Below are positions 8,113 to 17,380 of a stretch of DNA of 64,000 bases, piece after piece (positions within the stretch are counted from its first letter, which is position 1; the number at the start of each line of letters is the position of its first letter). The translations under genes were made by a program, and so were the position numbers. Location: contig NZ_CP061304.1 of NCBI RefSeq assembly GCF_018687735.1, forward strand, positions 1,364,001 to 1,428,000. Reading direction: 5' to 3'. The notes under the pieces were generated by a model, which saw nothing but the letters and a program-made list of their open reading frames with translations, ran no database searches and was not told the DNA's origin. The stretch comes from Polynucleobacter sp. MG-5-Ahmo-C2. GTDB lineage: Bacteria > Pseudomonadota > Gammaproteobacteria > Burkholderiales > Burkholderiaceae.

Positions 8113-9042
8113 ATGATCCCCGTCAATTCGGTGCTACAGGTAGGCCATTTCCCTGAACTAATGCAGTCGGAAATTAATCGACGCTTTAGCCCCACATTCC
8201 ATCCAGATCCTCAAGCCCCAGCACCAGCTGGTAACTTTGAGGCTATTTTGATTCGATCCAACACTAAGCTGCCTGAAGCCTTAGTCAAGCAGATCCCCAG
8301 TATCCGCATGGTTGCCACCTGCGGGGTTGGCTATGACAACCTACCTCTGGCCTACCTTAAAGAGCAAGGCATCAAAGCCACCAATACTCCCGGCGTTCTC
8401 AATGATGCAGTCTGCGAACTGGCTATTGGCATGATGCTTGGACTACTTCGCAAAATCCCAGAATCTCAGGAGTTTGTTAAGAGCGGTGCTTGGTCAAAGG
8501 CGCCCTTTAAGCTATCAACTACTCTAGCCGGAAAGCGTGTGGGCATTGCTGGCATGGGTCGTATTGGGCAAGATTTAGCAAAACGTCTAGAGCCTTTTAG
8601 GGTCGAGATTGCCTATAGTGGCCCAAGCCAAAAACAAGTACCGTACATCTACCATCGAGATGTCAAAGATTTAGCCCAGAATTGCGATGTTCTATTTTTG
8701 GCCTGCCCCGCCACCCCAGATACCGACAGGATGGTCAATGCAGCGGTTTTAGAGGCATTGGGCCCCACCGGCTTTTTAATCAACATCGCCCGTGGCAGTG
8801 TGGTTCATGAAGATGCTCTTTTAGATGCACTGCAACATAAAAAGATTGCTGGCGCGGCCCTGGATGTTTTCGAGAATGAACCAAACCCCAACACAGCCTT
8901 CCTAAATCTTGATAATGTTTTGCTAACGCCGCATATTGGTAGCGCCACCACAGAAACACGGATAGCCATGACCAATCTAGCCGTAGATAATTTAGAAGCC
9001 TTCTTTGCAAAACAACCCCTTCTCTCTGAAGTACATCATTAA
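8113..9042 (+). CDS. NAD(P)-dependent D-2-hydroxyacid dehydrogenase (GRHPR-like)
   Basis: This 309-residue enzyme is of the glyoxylate/hydroxypyruvate reductase type. The GMGRIG nucleotide motif is at 147-152, preceded by the conserved GVGYDNLP. Catalytic Arg227 (NIARGS), Glu256 (FENEP) and His274 (TPHIGS) are all in place. It is the first gene of a tight plus-strand run with a DapA-like lyase (12 bp gap), a TAXI binding protein and a TRAP permease, so it probably reduces the keto acid released by, or feeding, the lyase. It is only distantly similar to the paralogue at 527. Confidence 0.9.
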   Translation: MIPVNSVLQVGHFPELMQSEINRRFSPTFHPDPQAPAPAGNFEAILIRSNTKLPEALVKQIPSIRMVATCGVGYDNLPLAYLKEQGIKATNTPGVLNDAVCELAIGMMLGLLRKIPESQEFVKSGAWSKAPFKLSTTLAGKRVGIAGMGRIGQDLAKRLEPFRVEIAYSGPSQKQVPYIYHRDVKDLAQNCDVLFLACPATPDTDRMVNAAVLEALGPTGFLINIARGSVVHEDALLDALQHKKIAGAALDVFENEPNPNTAFLNLDNVLLTPHIGSATTETRIAMTNLAVDNLEAFFAKQPLLSEVHH

Positions 9043-9054
9043 AACGGAGTCAGC

Positions 9055-9981
9055 ATGACCATTTCTTTACATCCTTCCACCTTGCCAGCAGTGTTATCAC
9101 CAGTACTAACACCCTTCAAAGCAGACGGAGAACCGGATGAACAAAAATTACTAAAGCAGTGCAAATGGCTAGAAGCGAATGGCGTAGGTCAGGCGATCTT
9201 TGGCACAAACTCCGAAGCAAATTCCATGTCTGCTCCACAAAAAATGCATGCCTTGACCGCCTTAATTGAGGGCGGATTAAATCCAGGGCACATGATGCCT
9301 GGCACTGGTGCAACCTCCATTCATGCCACCGTCAATATGACTACTCACGCAGTGAACCATAAGTGCGCTGGCGTATTAATGCTGCCACCTTTCTATTACA
9401 AAGATGTCACTGACGATGGTTTGTTTGCTTATTTTTCTGAGGTAATTCAGAAGGTTGGCAGCTCTGCTCTTCAGGTCTATATCTACAACATTCCGCCAGT
9501 AACCAAAATCAACCTAAGTCTTTCCTTGCTAGAACGCTTGGCTAAAGAGTATCCAAAAACGATTGTGGGTATGAAAGATAGCTCCGGAGATTGGGCTTAT
9601 ACAGAATCCGTCATTAAGATGTTGGCGCCCTCTGGCTTCCGCGTTTATGCTGGTAGCGAAGTATTCTTAATGCGTGCACTGCGTGCTGGTGGCGTAGGCT
9701 GCATTTCTGCCACCGCAAACATCAATCCAAAAGCAATCGCTGAATTAGCCGCACATTGGAGAGAGTCCGACGCGGATGAGCGCCAAGCAGGTTTAGATCA
9801 AGTACGCGGTATTTTTGCAAAGTACCAAATGATTGCTGGCATGAAAACAGCAGTAGCCCATTACAGCAAAGATCCTGAGTGGTTAAGGGTGCGCCCACCA
9901 CTAATGCAATTGAGCGCAGATCAACAGGTGCAATTATTAAGTGAGCTCAAAGCAATCAATTTCAGCATGCCAGGCCTTTAA
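9055..9981 (+). CDS. Dihydrodipicolinate synthase (DapA) family lyase/aldolase
   Basis: This 308-residue TIM-barrel protein is of the DapA/N-acetylneuraminate lyase superfamily. The Schiff-base lysine is Lys174 in VGMKDSSGDW and the catalytic tyrosine is Tyr144 in YIYNIPP. The substrate loop that reads GTTGE in true DapA is GTNSEA here, so it is probably a 2-keto acid aldolase or dehydratase of a catabolic pathway, not the lysine enzyme. The neighbours (hydroxyacid dehydrogenase and TAXI-TRAP transporter) support a sugar-acid or hydroxyacid pathway. GGAG precedes the ATG. Confidence 0.88.
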   Translation: MTISLHPSTLPAVLSPVLTPFKADGEPDEQKLLKQCKWLEANGVGQAIFGTNSEANSMSAPQKMHALTALIEGGLNPGHMMPGTGATSIHATVNMTTHAVNHKCAGVLMLPPFYYKDVTDDGLFAYFSEVIQKVGSSALQVYIYNIPPVTKINLSLSLLERLAKEYPKTIVGMKDSSGDWAYTESVIKMLAPSGFRVYAGSEVFLMRALRAGGVGCISATANINPKAIAELAAHWRESDADERQAGLDQVRGIFAKYQMIAGMKTAVAHYSKDPEWLRVRPPLMQLSADQQVQLLSELKAINFSMPGL

Positions 9982-10014
9982 TTAAACTGATTACATAATC
10001 ATTAGGAGATAACC

Positions 10015-10965
10015 ATGAAACTACTTAAAGTGATTCTGCTTTCCCTCAGCTTTTTATGGGCAAGCGCCCAAGCACAAAATATTTCTATTGCAACTGGTGG
10101 AACTGGTGGCGTTTATTACCCAATGGGTGGCGGACTTGCTGCTGTTCTCTCTAGCAAAGTTCCCGGGATGTCCGCTACCGCTGAAGTTACCGGCGGATCT
10201 GTAGACAATTTAAAGCTAGTGGGTACTGGCAAACCTTATGTTGGTTTTGCCATGGCTGATGCAGCAAAAGATGCTCAAACTGGCGTCGATAAGTTTAAAG
10301 AAAAGCCGGTTGAAGTTCGCACTCTGCTGATACTTTATCCCAACCTCATGCACGTTGCCACGGTTGAATCCACAGGCATTAAGACCATGAGCGACCTCAA
10401 AGGCAAACGTGTTAGTACAGGTGCCCCAGGGAGTGCAACTGAAGTGATGGCATTTCGTCTACTAGAGGCAGCAGGCCTTGATCCCAGCAAAGATGTTAAA
10501 CGTGAGCGTTTGAGTGTTGCAGAGTCTGTCAATGCTGTAAAAGACCGTAAGATTGATGCATTCTTCTGGGTTGGTGGCTTGCCTACAGCAGCTGTTACTG
10601 ATTTGGCTAATAGCCCAGGCATGAAAATCGTCATGATTGATACTGCTGCAGAGGTGCCTGCCATGAATAAAAAATATGGCAATTTGTATTTCCCATCCCT
10701 GATCACCAAACAGACTTATAGCGGCATGACCAAAGATAATAATGTTGCTGCTGTTGCAAACCTATTAGTTGTCAATGCCTCTATGTCAGATGCAGAAGCT
10801 TATAAGATTGTGAAAGCAATTTTTGACAACCAACTAGAGTTGGTTCGCTCACATTCAGAATACAGAAACGTCAAGTTGGAAGCTCAAAAAGCCAATGCAA
10901 CACCGGTTGCTTATCATCCTGGTGCTCTAAAGTACTTCAAGGAAAAAGGCATCAAAGTAAACTAA
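10015..10965 (+). CDS. TAXI-family TRAP transporter solute-binding protein
   Basis: This 316-residue periplasmic receptor has a signal peptide ending ASAQAQ and the TAXI signature ISIATGGTGGVYYPMGGGLA immediately after it. ATAEVTGGSVDNLKLV and LKGKRVSTGAPGS follow. TAXI receptors deliver a ligand (glutamate, 2-oxoglutarate or other acids in studied cases) to a fused TRAP permease, which is encoded 76 bp downstream. A strong SD (AGGAGA) is present. A hairpin separates it from the permease gene, in keeping with higher expression of the receptor. Confidence 0.93.
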   Translation: MKLLKVILLSLSFLWASAQAQNISIATGGTGGVYYPMGGGLAAVLSSKVPGMSATAEVTGGSVDNLKLVGTGKPYVGFAMADAAKDAQTGVDKFKEKPVEVRTLLILYPNLMHVATVESTGIKTMSDLKGKRVSTGAPGSATEVMAFRLLEAAGLDPSKDVKRERLSVAESVNAVKDRKIDAFFWVGGLPTAAVTDLANSPGMKIVMIDTAAEVPAMNKKYGNLYFPSLITKQTYSGMTKDNNVAAVANLLVVNASMSDAEAYKIVKAIFDNQLELVRSHSEYRNVKLEAQKANATPVAYHPGALKYFKEKGIKVN

Positions 10966-10973
10966 GTGACATC

Positions 10974-10994
10974 GGGGTGAGTTAATCTCACCCC
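10974..10994 (+). terminator. Intercistronic hairpin between TAXI receptor and permease genes
   Basis: GGGGTGAG at 10974-10981 is complementary to CTCACCCC at 10987-10994, leaving a 5-base loop. This forms a perfect 8-bp GC-rich stem eight bases after the receptor stop. A poor U-tract follows, so it more likely stabilises the receptor mRNA or partly terminates transcription than ends the operon. Confidence 0.6.
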
Positions 10995-11041
10995 TTCTGC
11001 TTTAATGCAGTACATAAATATAAATATATACAGGCTGAGAC

Positions 11042-13054
11042 ATGAATCAAAACGTGATTGACAATGAAACCCAAGAAAAACTAGATGCCTTCATCAAGCA
11101 GGAAGAAGGCGACTCTAATGACTACAAAGGACTTCTCGCCAAGTTCATTACCTTGGTTGCGGTTGGCATGTCTTTATTTCATTTGTATGCAGCCTACTCC
11201 ATTGTGCCAACACAACAATTGCGCGTCATACACGTTGCTCTAGTCTTGTTTTTAGTGTTTCTTAGTTTTCCTATATCAGCACGGTTTAAAAATAAATTGA
11301 TGTTTTGGGACGTTTTGTTTGCCATCGGATCAGTAGCAATTGCGTACTACATCTTAAGTGGTGGCGATGATTTCATGGACAGAAATACCGCCCCAAATTC
11401 AACCGACGTCATGATCGGCATTGGCCTTATCCTACTCATTCTTGAGAGCGTAAGAAGAACTAATGGCATGGTTTTAGTGACCGTCACGGTACTCTTCTTG
11501 CTCTATGCCCTCTTTGGTAATTACCTACCTGCGCCATGGACCCATAAAGGCTATGGACTAGATCGCTTGGTTGGTTATATGTATATGACTTTGGAAGGGA
11601 TCTATGGCACTGCCGTCGATGTCTCTGCAACGCTAATTATTCTCTTCACCATCTTTGGCGCCTTCTTGCAATTTACTGGTGCAGGCAAATTCTTTATTGA
11701 CTTCTCTTTTGCCGCCATGGGTGGCAAATCTTCAGGGGTAGGCAGAACAATTGTCTTATCTTCATTCCTCATGGGTGGCCCATCTGGTTCTGGCGTAGCA
11801 ACTACCGTCACCGTAGGCTCAGTTGCTGCACCAATGCTCGATAAGGTTGGCTATGAAAAGAATGCTGCTGGTGGGCTATTGGCAGCAGGTGGTCTGGGCG
11901 CGATTATTTCACCGCCAGTGCTGGGAGCTGCTGCATTCTTAATTGCAGACTTTTTAAAGATCTCCTATTTAGACGTCTTGCTGATGGCAACCATCCCCAC
12001 CATACTGTTCTATCTTGGCTTGTTCGTGATGGTGGAGATTGATGTTCGCAAATACGGCATGAAGAACATTCATTTTGAATCAGCAGAAAGCGCTTGGGAG
12101 CTTACCAAAAAGTACTGGTTCCACTTCTTCTCACTGATTTCCATTGTGGTATTCATGATGTTTGGCTTCTCGCCTGTAATGTCTGTTTTCTGGGCAACGG
12201 TAGTGTCAGCCTTCTCTAGCATGCTGCGTGAAGATACTGCGATCATCCCTTGGGCCTGGTTTAAGGGTAAGGAGCCTATACTTTCAGGACTCTATAACTC
12301 CAATCTTACTAAAGCTCTTTCTTCAGGATCTACTGGTGTTTTGGCTATTGCTGCAACCTGCGCAGGCGCGGGCTTAATTGTTGGCACCGTCACACTCACT
12401 GGTCTTGGATTGAAGTTCAGCTCAATTGTGATTCAGTATGCAGGTGGCTCACTCCTGCTCACAGCCATCTTTACCGCCTTAATTGTTTGGATTGTGGGTC
12501 TTGCAGTTCCGGTGACGGCCTCATACATCATTTGCGCAGTGATTGCTGCACCAGCTTTAATCAATTTAGGTGTGCCAGATTTTGCAGCGCATATGTTTAT
12601 CTTCTACTATGCCGTTCTCTCAGAGGTTTCTCCTCCAACAGCGCTCTCTCCATTTGCGGCAGCCGCAATTTGCAAGGGCAATCCATACAAAACAACTTTG
12701 CAAACCTGGAAATACGTAGCACCTGCAATTTTGGTGCCGTTTATGTTTGTCCTGGATAAGTCTGGAGTGAGCTTGCTTTTAATGGGGTCCAGTAGCGCTT
12801 TAGAACAAGCAGATTGGCTGCAGATTGCTTGGATCTCCTTTACAGCAGTGGTAGGCATCATCTGCTTGGCTGGCGGTCTTCAAGGCTGGTTCATTGAGAA
12901 AACCAAAATCTTTGAACGCATCATTATGGTTCTCTCTGGCGTTGCTTTAGCCTACCCCTCAACCGAGGCAGACCTTGTCGGCTTTATTGGATTTGGTCTC
13001 GTACTAATTACTCAATCTATGACTTATTTCAAGTTAAATCGAAAAGCCTCATAA
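11042..13054 (+). CDS. TRAP transporter permease, fused small and large subunits (DctQM, TAXI type)
   Basis: This 670-residue polytopic protein carries N-terminal helices corresponding to the small Q subunit, followed by the large M subunit with its conserved GGPSGSGVATTVTVGSVAAP segment, GGLGAIISPPVLGAAAFLIA, and a matching repeat late in the protein (EVSPPTALSPFAAAAI). TAXI-TRAP systems use such fused permeases for Na+- or H+-driven acid uptake with the receptor encoded just upstream. A stretch between the halves (about 330-400) probably links the inverted repeats. It is the last gene of the run and is followed by a strong terminator. Confidence 0.93.
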   Translation: MNQNVIDNETQEKLDAFIKQEEGDSNDYKGLLAKFITLVAVGMSLFHLYAAYSIVPTQQLRVIHVALVLFLVFLSFPISARFKNKLMFWDVLFAIGSVAIAYYILSGGDDFMDRNTAPNSTDVMIGIGLILLILESVRRTNGMVLVTVTVLFLLYALFGNYLPAPWTHKGYGLDRLVGYMYMTLEGIYGTAVDVSATLIILFTIFGAFLQFTGAGKFFIDFSFAAMGGKSSGVGRTIVLSSFLMGGPSGSGVATTVTVGSVAAPMLDKVGYEKNAAGGLLAAGGLGAIISPPVLGAAAFLIADFLKISYLDVLLMATIPTILFYLGLFVMVEIDVRKYGMKNIHFESAESAWELTKKYWFHFFSLISIVVFMMFGFSPVMSVFWATVVSAFSSMLREDTAIIPWAWFKGKEPILSGLYNSNLTKALSSGSTGVLAIAATCAGAGLIVGTVTLTGLGLKFSSIVIQYAGGSLLLTAIFTALIVWIVGLAVPVTASYIICAVIAAPALINLGVPDFAAHMFIFYYAVLSEVSPPTALSPFAAAAICKGNPYKTTLQTWKYVAPAILVPFMFVLDKSGVSLLLMGSSSALEQADWLQIAWISFTAVVGIICLAGGLQGWFIEKTKIFERIIMVLSGVALAYPSTEADLVGFIGFGLVLITQSMTYFKLNRKAS

Positions 13055-13084
13055 AATGAATTAATCTCCTTAGCGAGATACCTA

Positions 13085-13114
13085 CAATAAAGCCCGCATG
13101 TGCGGGCTTTATTG
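13085..13114. terminator. Bidirectional intrinsic terminator
   Basis: A perfect 14-bp inverted repeat (CAATAAAGCCCGCA and its complement) has a TG centre and a T-rich run on the plus strand. It separates the TRAP permease from the convergent enolase-superfamily gene and can serve both. Confidence 0.9.
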
Positions 13115-13138
13115 TTTTATAAACTTGCACTGATTTGC

Positions 13139-14272
13139 TTAGACAATCTTGGTCCAAGCAGCCTTACCAGCATATTTTTTGACTGCTGCTTCATCGAACT
13201 CAAATCCTAACCCTGGTGTTTGATGCAAAATCAAATCGCCGTTCTTAAAGGTCAATTGTTTGTTAATCAATCTACGGAAATTTAGGACCTGATCATCTAA
13301 GAAAAACTCCACAAAACGGGCATTTGGCGTAGCGGCAACCAATGGCGCATGCAGATCATGCATCCAATGAGGGCAAACAATAACCCCCTTCAAATCCGCA
13401 TAAGCAGAAATCCTGCGCCACTCTGTAATACCGCCACATACGGCAGCATCAGATTGCAGAATTGCTGCTCCACCTGCATCAATTAACTCTCTAAAGCGCC
13501 AGCGTCCTGCCTCCATCTCGCCAGTCGCAACGTTAATCTTCGTTAAGCGGGCCAGGGCAGCATGCAAATCAATCGCATCCGGTGAAAATGGCTCTTCGAT
13601 CCAGTAAGGGTTATAGGCTTCAAAACGACGCATATACTCTAGTGCAGTTGGTAAGTCACGCCAGGCATTGTTGGCATCTAGAGTCAACAAAATATCATCG
13701 CCAATGGCCTTGCGGGCCGCCGCAACGCGAGCCTCTTCTTCGGCTGGTGATAAACGACCTACCTTCATCTTGACCGCCTTAAATCCCTGTTTGACGTAAG
13801 ACTCCATTTCCTTACCAAGTTTGGCAGGCGTTTTACCTTCAAGGTAATAGCCGCCACTTGCATATGCCGGAACGCGATCATCCACAACAGAGCCAAGGTA
13901 TTGATGCAAAGGAAGATCAACAGAACGTGCATTCAGATCCCAAATCGCGGTATCCAAAATAGAGATACCTCGCATGACTGCGCCAGCGCGCCCCTGCAAA
14001 ATGGATTCGTTATACATATCCATCCACAAGCCTTCACTGCGATGGCTATTCTGCCCAATGAGTTTTGGCGCTAAGAGTTGCTCTACTGCAATTTTGGCAA
14101 TATCTCCACCAGCGCTGCCAACATAGCAAAAGCCAATGCCTTCATGACCATTCTTGCTGCGAACTTTTACTAAGCAGTAATGACGCTCGGAAACTGTCCG
14201 GGTGGAAAACGAAGTTACTTTATCTAAAGGTACAGCAACTGAAGCAACCTGAACGGATTCAATTATTGGCAT
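13139..14272 (-). CDS. Mandelate racemase/muconate lactonizing enzyme family protein (acid sugar dehydratase-like)
   Basis: This 377-residue enolase-superfamily enzyme has the N-terminal capping domain followed by a barrel. The KxK base pair is Lys168/Lys170 (VKMKVG). Metal ligands are Asp199 (LDANNAW), Glu226 (IEEP) and Glu252 (GEME). The second base is His302 (CPHWMH). KxK plus a late His fits the MR subgroup, which racemises or dehydrates hydroxyacids and sugar acids. It faces the lyase-TRAP run convergently and may make the 2-keto acid that those genes process. AAGGA precedes the ATG. Confidence 0.88.
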   Translation of the reverse strand: MPIIESVQVASVAVPLDKVTSFSTRTVSERHYCLVKVRSKNGHEGIGFCYVGSAGGDIAKIAVEQLLAPKLIGQNSHRSEGLWMDMYNESILQGRAGAVMRGISILDTAIWDLNARSVDLPLHQYLGSVVDDRVPAYASGGYYLEGKTPAKLGKEMESYVKQGFKAVKMKVGRLSPAEEEARVAAARKAIGDDILLTLDANNAWRDLPTALEYMRRFEAYNPYWIEEPFSPDAIDLHAALARLTKINVATGEMEAGRWRFRELIDAGGAAILQSDAAVCGGITEWRRISAYADLKGVIVCPHWMHDLHAPLVAATPNARFVEFFLDDQVLNFRRLINKQLTFKNGDLILHQTPGLGFEFDEAAVKKYAGKAAWTKIV

Positions 14273-14378
14273 CGGGATTCCTTATTTCAAAAAATGATTG
14301 TATCGATAAATTAAATGCTAGTCATGGGTCTGAATAGGGAATAATTCAGGTATTAAACAATCAAATAGTGGGTGAACT

Positions 14379-15305
14379 ATGGGACAAGTTGTTGTATTGG
14401 GGACTGGCACGATGGGCATAGGCATAGCCGCAGGATTTTTAGCCTACGGAACAAACACTGTCATTCTTGGGCGCACTCAAGAGAAAGCCGAAAAGTGCTT
14501 TGAAGCAATCAACGCTTGCGCCACCTCAATTGATCCTCAATGGGAGAAGCTTGGGGCAAGCTTGCAGGCTGGCAGTATTTCCGAGTGGGGCAACTGGGAA
14601 GGGACTGATTTAGTCATTGAAACTATTTCTGAGCGGCTGGATCTTAAAAAAGAGATCTTTACCGACCTCGATCAGCGCGTACCACCTCATATTCCGATTG
14701 GAAGCAATAGCTCAGGCTTTCCGATTAGCGATATCGCTGGAGACCTCAAGACCGCTCATCGCATGCTCAACACTCACTACTTCATGCCTGCCCATATTGT
14801 CCCTTTGGTAGAAATTGTTTTGGGGAAACATTCTGATCCAGAGATAGCCAATCAAGTTTGCGATCTCTATCGCGCCCACGGCAAAAAACCCGTATTAGTC
14901 AAGAAAGATATCCCGGGATTCTTGGCCAATCGTATTCAGCATGCCTTGATGCGTGAGGCCCTTTCCTTAGTGGAAGAGGGAATTGCAACACCTGGCGACA
15001 TCGATACTGCAGTGCGTTATAGCTTTGGCTTTCGCTATGCCGCTGTTGGTCCAATGACGCAAAAAGAAATTTCTGGATGGGAAGGAATGACCCTAGCTGC
15101 GGAGCTAATATACCCCTCTCTATCAAACATCACCAAGCCGCCGCCCTGTGTTACTGACTTAGTTAAAAATGGCAAAACTGGCATCAATAAAGGTGAAGGT
15201 TTTCGAAGTTGGAGCGCTGAGGAGGCGGCAGTCGTCAAAAAGAATTACGAGGAGCGCCTCAAAGCTGCATTTGCTGTGCTGAAGATCGCCCCCGATCAAG
15301 ACTAG
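14379..15305 (+). CDS. 3-hydroxyacyl-CoA dehydrogenase-like (lambda-crystallin/L-gulonate DH type)
   Basis: This 308-residue paralogue of the enzyme at 7087 has the same layout. The Rossmann motif is VVVLGTGTMGIGIAAG. ETISERLDLKKEIF and SNSSGFPIS are followed by THYFMPAHIVPLVEIV, which contains the catalytic His, and by DIPGFLANRIQHALMREALS. Both paralogues bracket the lyase/TRAP genes, which suggests two hydroxyacid oxidations in one pathway. The gene is divergent from the enolase-superfamily gene (106-bp shared promoter region). GTGGGTG upstream is a fair SD. Confidence 0.87.
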   Translation: MGQVVVLGTGTMGIGIAAGFLAYGTNTVILGRTQEKAEKCFEAINACATSIDPQWEKLGASLQAGSISEWGNWEGTDLVIETISERLDLKKEIFTDLDQRVPPHIPIGSNSSGFPISDIAGDLKTAHRMLNTHYFMPAHIVPLVEIVLGKHSDPEIANQVCDLYRAHGKKPVLVKKDIPGFLANRIQHALMREALSLVEEGIATPGDIDTAVRYSFGFRYAAVGPMTQKEISGWEGMTLAAELIYPSLSNITKPPPCVTDLVKNGKTGINKGEGFRSWSAEEAAVVKKNYEERLKAAFAVLKIAPDQD

Positions 15306-15370
15306 GTTGAATTTGCTGCACTATAACACCAATATCAGAGTGTCTGCTCATATTATTAGATAATTACGGG

Positions 15371-16789
15371 GTGAATAAAAAAGCGACTTACAGCTCACTC
15401 TTGTCGAGAGGAGCCCTCATTCTGACTGGATATATCTGTTTTAGCCTGCTAACCGGGTTGGTATCTACGGCCAAAGCCCAATCAAACCAAGCTCGTAACA
15501 AAGTCATTGTTCAAAATACCAAGCCAGTTGGCTTTAAAGATAATGCGGCCAGAGGCTCCTCAAAGACGAATAGTCTTAATCCCGCCCTCTTTCAGCGCAA
15601 AGACCCCAGCGAAGTAGATCTTGATAGCGCCAGCAATCTAGACTACCGAGTTATTCAGGGTTGCCTGCGACGTAACTTCAACGAAGATAATTTACCCGCC
15701 AGTATCGGCATTGATAACCGTCAGTTTTCAGAGTTCTTTAAAACTCAAACTAAAACATTCTTTGATCGCATGCGCGGAGATTGCATTCCTTATGCAGCTG
15801 CATTTGGTAGTCGCAATCGCTTTGACTCCCTAAGCATCATGAATGGCCCCATTCAGGACAACAAGACAGAGGTGTGGACATTTACACCATCTGCATTTGG
15901 TGGCTTCTTAATTCAACAAGACTATCTCAGAAATGAATCTAAAAATCTCACTGAAATTCGGATCCCATTGCGAGATGTTTTATACGATCCTCGCAAGGTC
16001 GGGGACAAACTGCCAGTCGAATTGGTTTGGGAATTAAATTCCCTCATCAAACAGATCTATCCCGAAGAAAATAACTCACTCGAAAATACCAATAGCGTAG
16101 TCCGCTTAATTATTGACTTTGGCGATCGTGAGCGATGGGCTCAAATTTGGGCCGCTGAAATTATTGACCCAGCAAATAAAGAAGTGTTTGCAAGCGCTTA
16201 CTGGGTAGATCGCACTGACATACCAGGGGGATTCTTTACCGGCGGCGGCGAATCTTTAGAGCGCTCATTCTGGACTAATCCACTCAGTTATCGGCGTATT
16301 TCAAGGGGTGTTGGTAGTGTCCGCGCTTCGAGCAAACGCCCAAGTGCAAAAGCACCCACAGCTCAAGCAGCTCCTCCAAAGCAGCGCTACCGTACCCATA
16401 TGGGCATTGACTATGCAGCCCCAATAGGCACGCCTGTCTTTAGCGTAGCCAATGGCAAGGTTGCTCATATTGGCTTTAGTGGCGCCTTTGGTAACTTAAT
16501 TGTCTTGGAGCACCCTGGAAACTATCACACCTACTATGCTCACCTAAGTAACTACAACGTTGAATTAGAAGTAGGTAATGATGTGCGCCGTGGTTTGGAG
16601 ATTGGTTATGTTGGGTCCACTGGAAGATCCACTGGCCCACACCTTCATTTTGAGCTTAGAAAAAATGGTGTGTATATCGATCCTTACGGATTAAAGACTC
16701 AACTAGATTTATGGTCTATGCGTGATAACGAGAGTGGTCAGCTAACAAGAGAAATTCTTTTGCTAGGCAGCCCCATCAAACACAACTGA
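15371..16789 (+). CDS. M23 family (LytM) murein peptidase with long N-terminal region
   Basis: This 472-residue exported protein starts at GTG with a long signal peptide ending near TAKAQ. An N-terminal domain of about 300 residues that I do not recognise precedes a short low-complexity Ala/Lys/Pro linker (about 318-338) and a C-terminal LytM domain. Zinc ligands His343 and Asp347 (THMGID) and the HLH motif 424-426 are intact, so it should be an active peptidoglycan endopeptidase. It has no operon partner and is followed by a terminator. The GTG has poor SD spacing, so the start is uncertain. Confidence 0.9.
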   Translation: MNKKATYSSLLSRGALILTGYICFSLLTGLVSTAKAQSNQARNKVIVQNTKPVGFKDNAARGSSKTNSLNPALFQRKDPSEVDLDSASNLDYRVIQGCLRRNFNEDNLPASIGIDNRQFSEFFKTQTKTFFDRMRGDCIPYAAAFGSRNRFDSLSIMNGPIQDNKTEVWTFTPSAFGGFLIQQDYLRNESKNLTEIRIPLRDVLYDPRKVGDKLPVELVWELNSLIKQIYPEENNSLENTNSVVRLIIDFGDRERWAQIWAAEIIDPANKEVFASAYWVDRTDIPGGFFTGGGESLERSFWTNPLSYRRISRGVGSVRASSKRPSAKAPTAQAAPPKQRYRTHMGIDYAAPIGTPVFSVANGKVAHIGFSGAFGNLIVLEHPGNYHTYYAHLSNYNVELEVGNDVRRGLEIGYVGSTGRSTGPHLHFELRKNGVYIDPYGLKTQLDLWSMRDNESGQLTREILLLGSPIKHN

Positions 16790-16797
16790 TGGCAAAT

Positions 16798-16828
16798 AAA
16801 AATAGGGTCCACATGGACCCTATTTTTT
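16798..16828. terminator. Bidirectional intrinsic terminator
   Basis: An inverted repeat (AAAATAGGGTCC, loop ACAT, GGACCCTATTTT) has T-runs on both strands. It lies between the convergent M23 peptidase and universal stress protein genes. Confidence 0.9.
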
Positions 16829-16851
16829 CTAAAGATTTAATTTCTGAATAA

Positions 16852-17292
16852 TTAACCAAGGACCAATACTGGTAACTTTGAGTGCACGATTACTTCATGG
16901 GTTTCGCTACCAAGCAAGATACCTTTGATGCCAGTTCGCTTATGTGAAGCCATCACAATAACATCAGCCTTTGCTTTTTTAGCGCCATCCAAAATACCTT
17001 CAGATAAATTGGTATTAGAGATATGCATTGTTTTTGCTTTAATACTTGATCCAAGTGCAGTGGCGGCTTTTTTAAACACATCCTTTGCGTAAGCATCACA
17101 TACCTTCTGGTGATCTTTTTGGGTAATTCCATAACCCATAGTGCTATCGGAATAAATTGTTGGAGGCAGGGGATCGGAAACATACACCAAGGTCACAGCA
17201 GCGCCATCAGCCTTTGCAAGTTCAGCCACTTTCTTCAAAGATTTTTTGCTGACATCTGAGCCATCGACTGGCACCAATAAATGCTTAAACAT
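16852..17292 (-). CDS. Universal stress protein (UspA family)
   Basis: This 146-residue single Usp domain runs from MFKHLLVPVDGSDVSKKSL to ADVIVMASHKRTG and ILLGSETHEVIVHSKLPVLV. The last segments match the ATP-binding GxxG-x9-GS-type signature in form, with Glu-Thr following the GS. Usp proteins bind ATP and support survival in growth arrest. AGGGAG lies five bases before the ATG. It is monocistronic. I saw no FNR-type box in its 5' region despite the nearby fnr gene. Confidence 0.93.
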   Translation of the reverse strand: MFKHLLVPVDGSDVSKKSLKKVAELAKADGAAVTLVYVSDPLPPTIYSDSTMGYGITQKDHQKVCDAYAKDVFKKAATALGSSIKAKTMHISNTNLSEGILDGAKKAKADVIVMASHKRTGIKGILLGSETHEVIVHSKLPVLVLG

Positions 17293-17380
17293 ATTGACTC
17301 CCTTTAAATTGAACTACTTAACTATACTTTCCATCATAATGCTTATTATTAGGCTATAACAGCTCAAAAGGGTAACTTAA

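Noticed and set aside
9055..9981. Annotation as the lysine-biosynthetic DapA
   Set aside because: The GTTGE substrate loop is replaced by GTNSEA and the neighbours are catabolic and transport genes.
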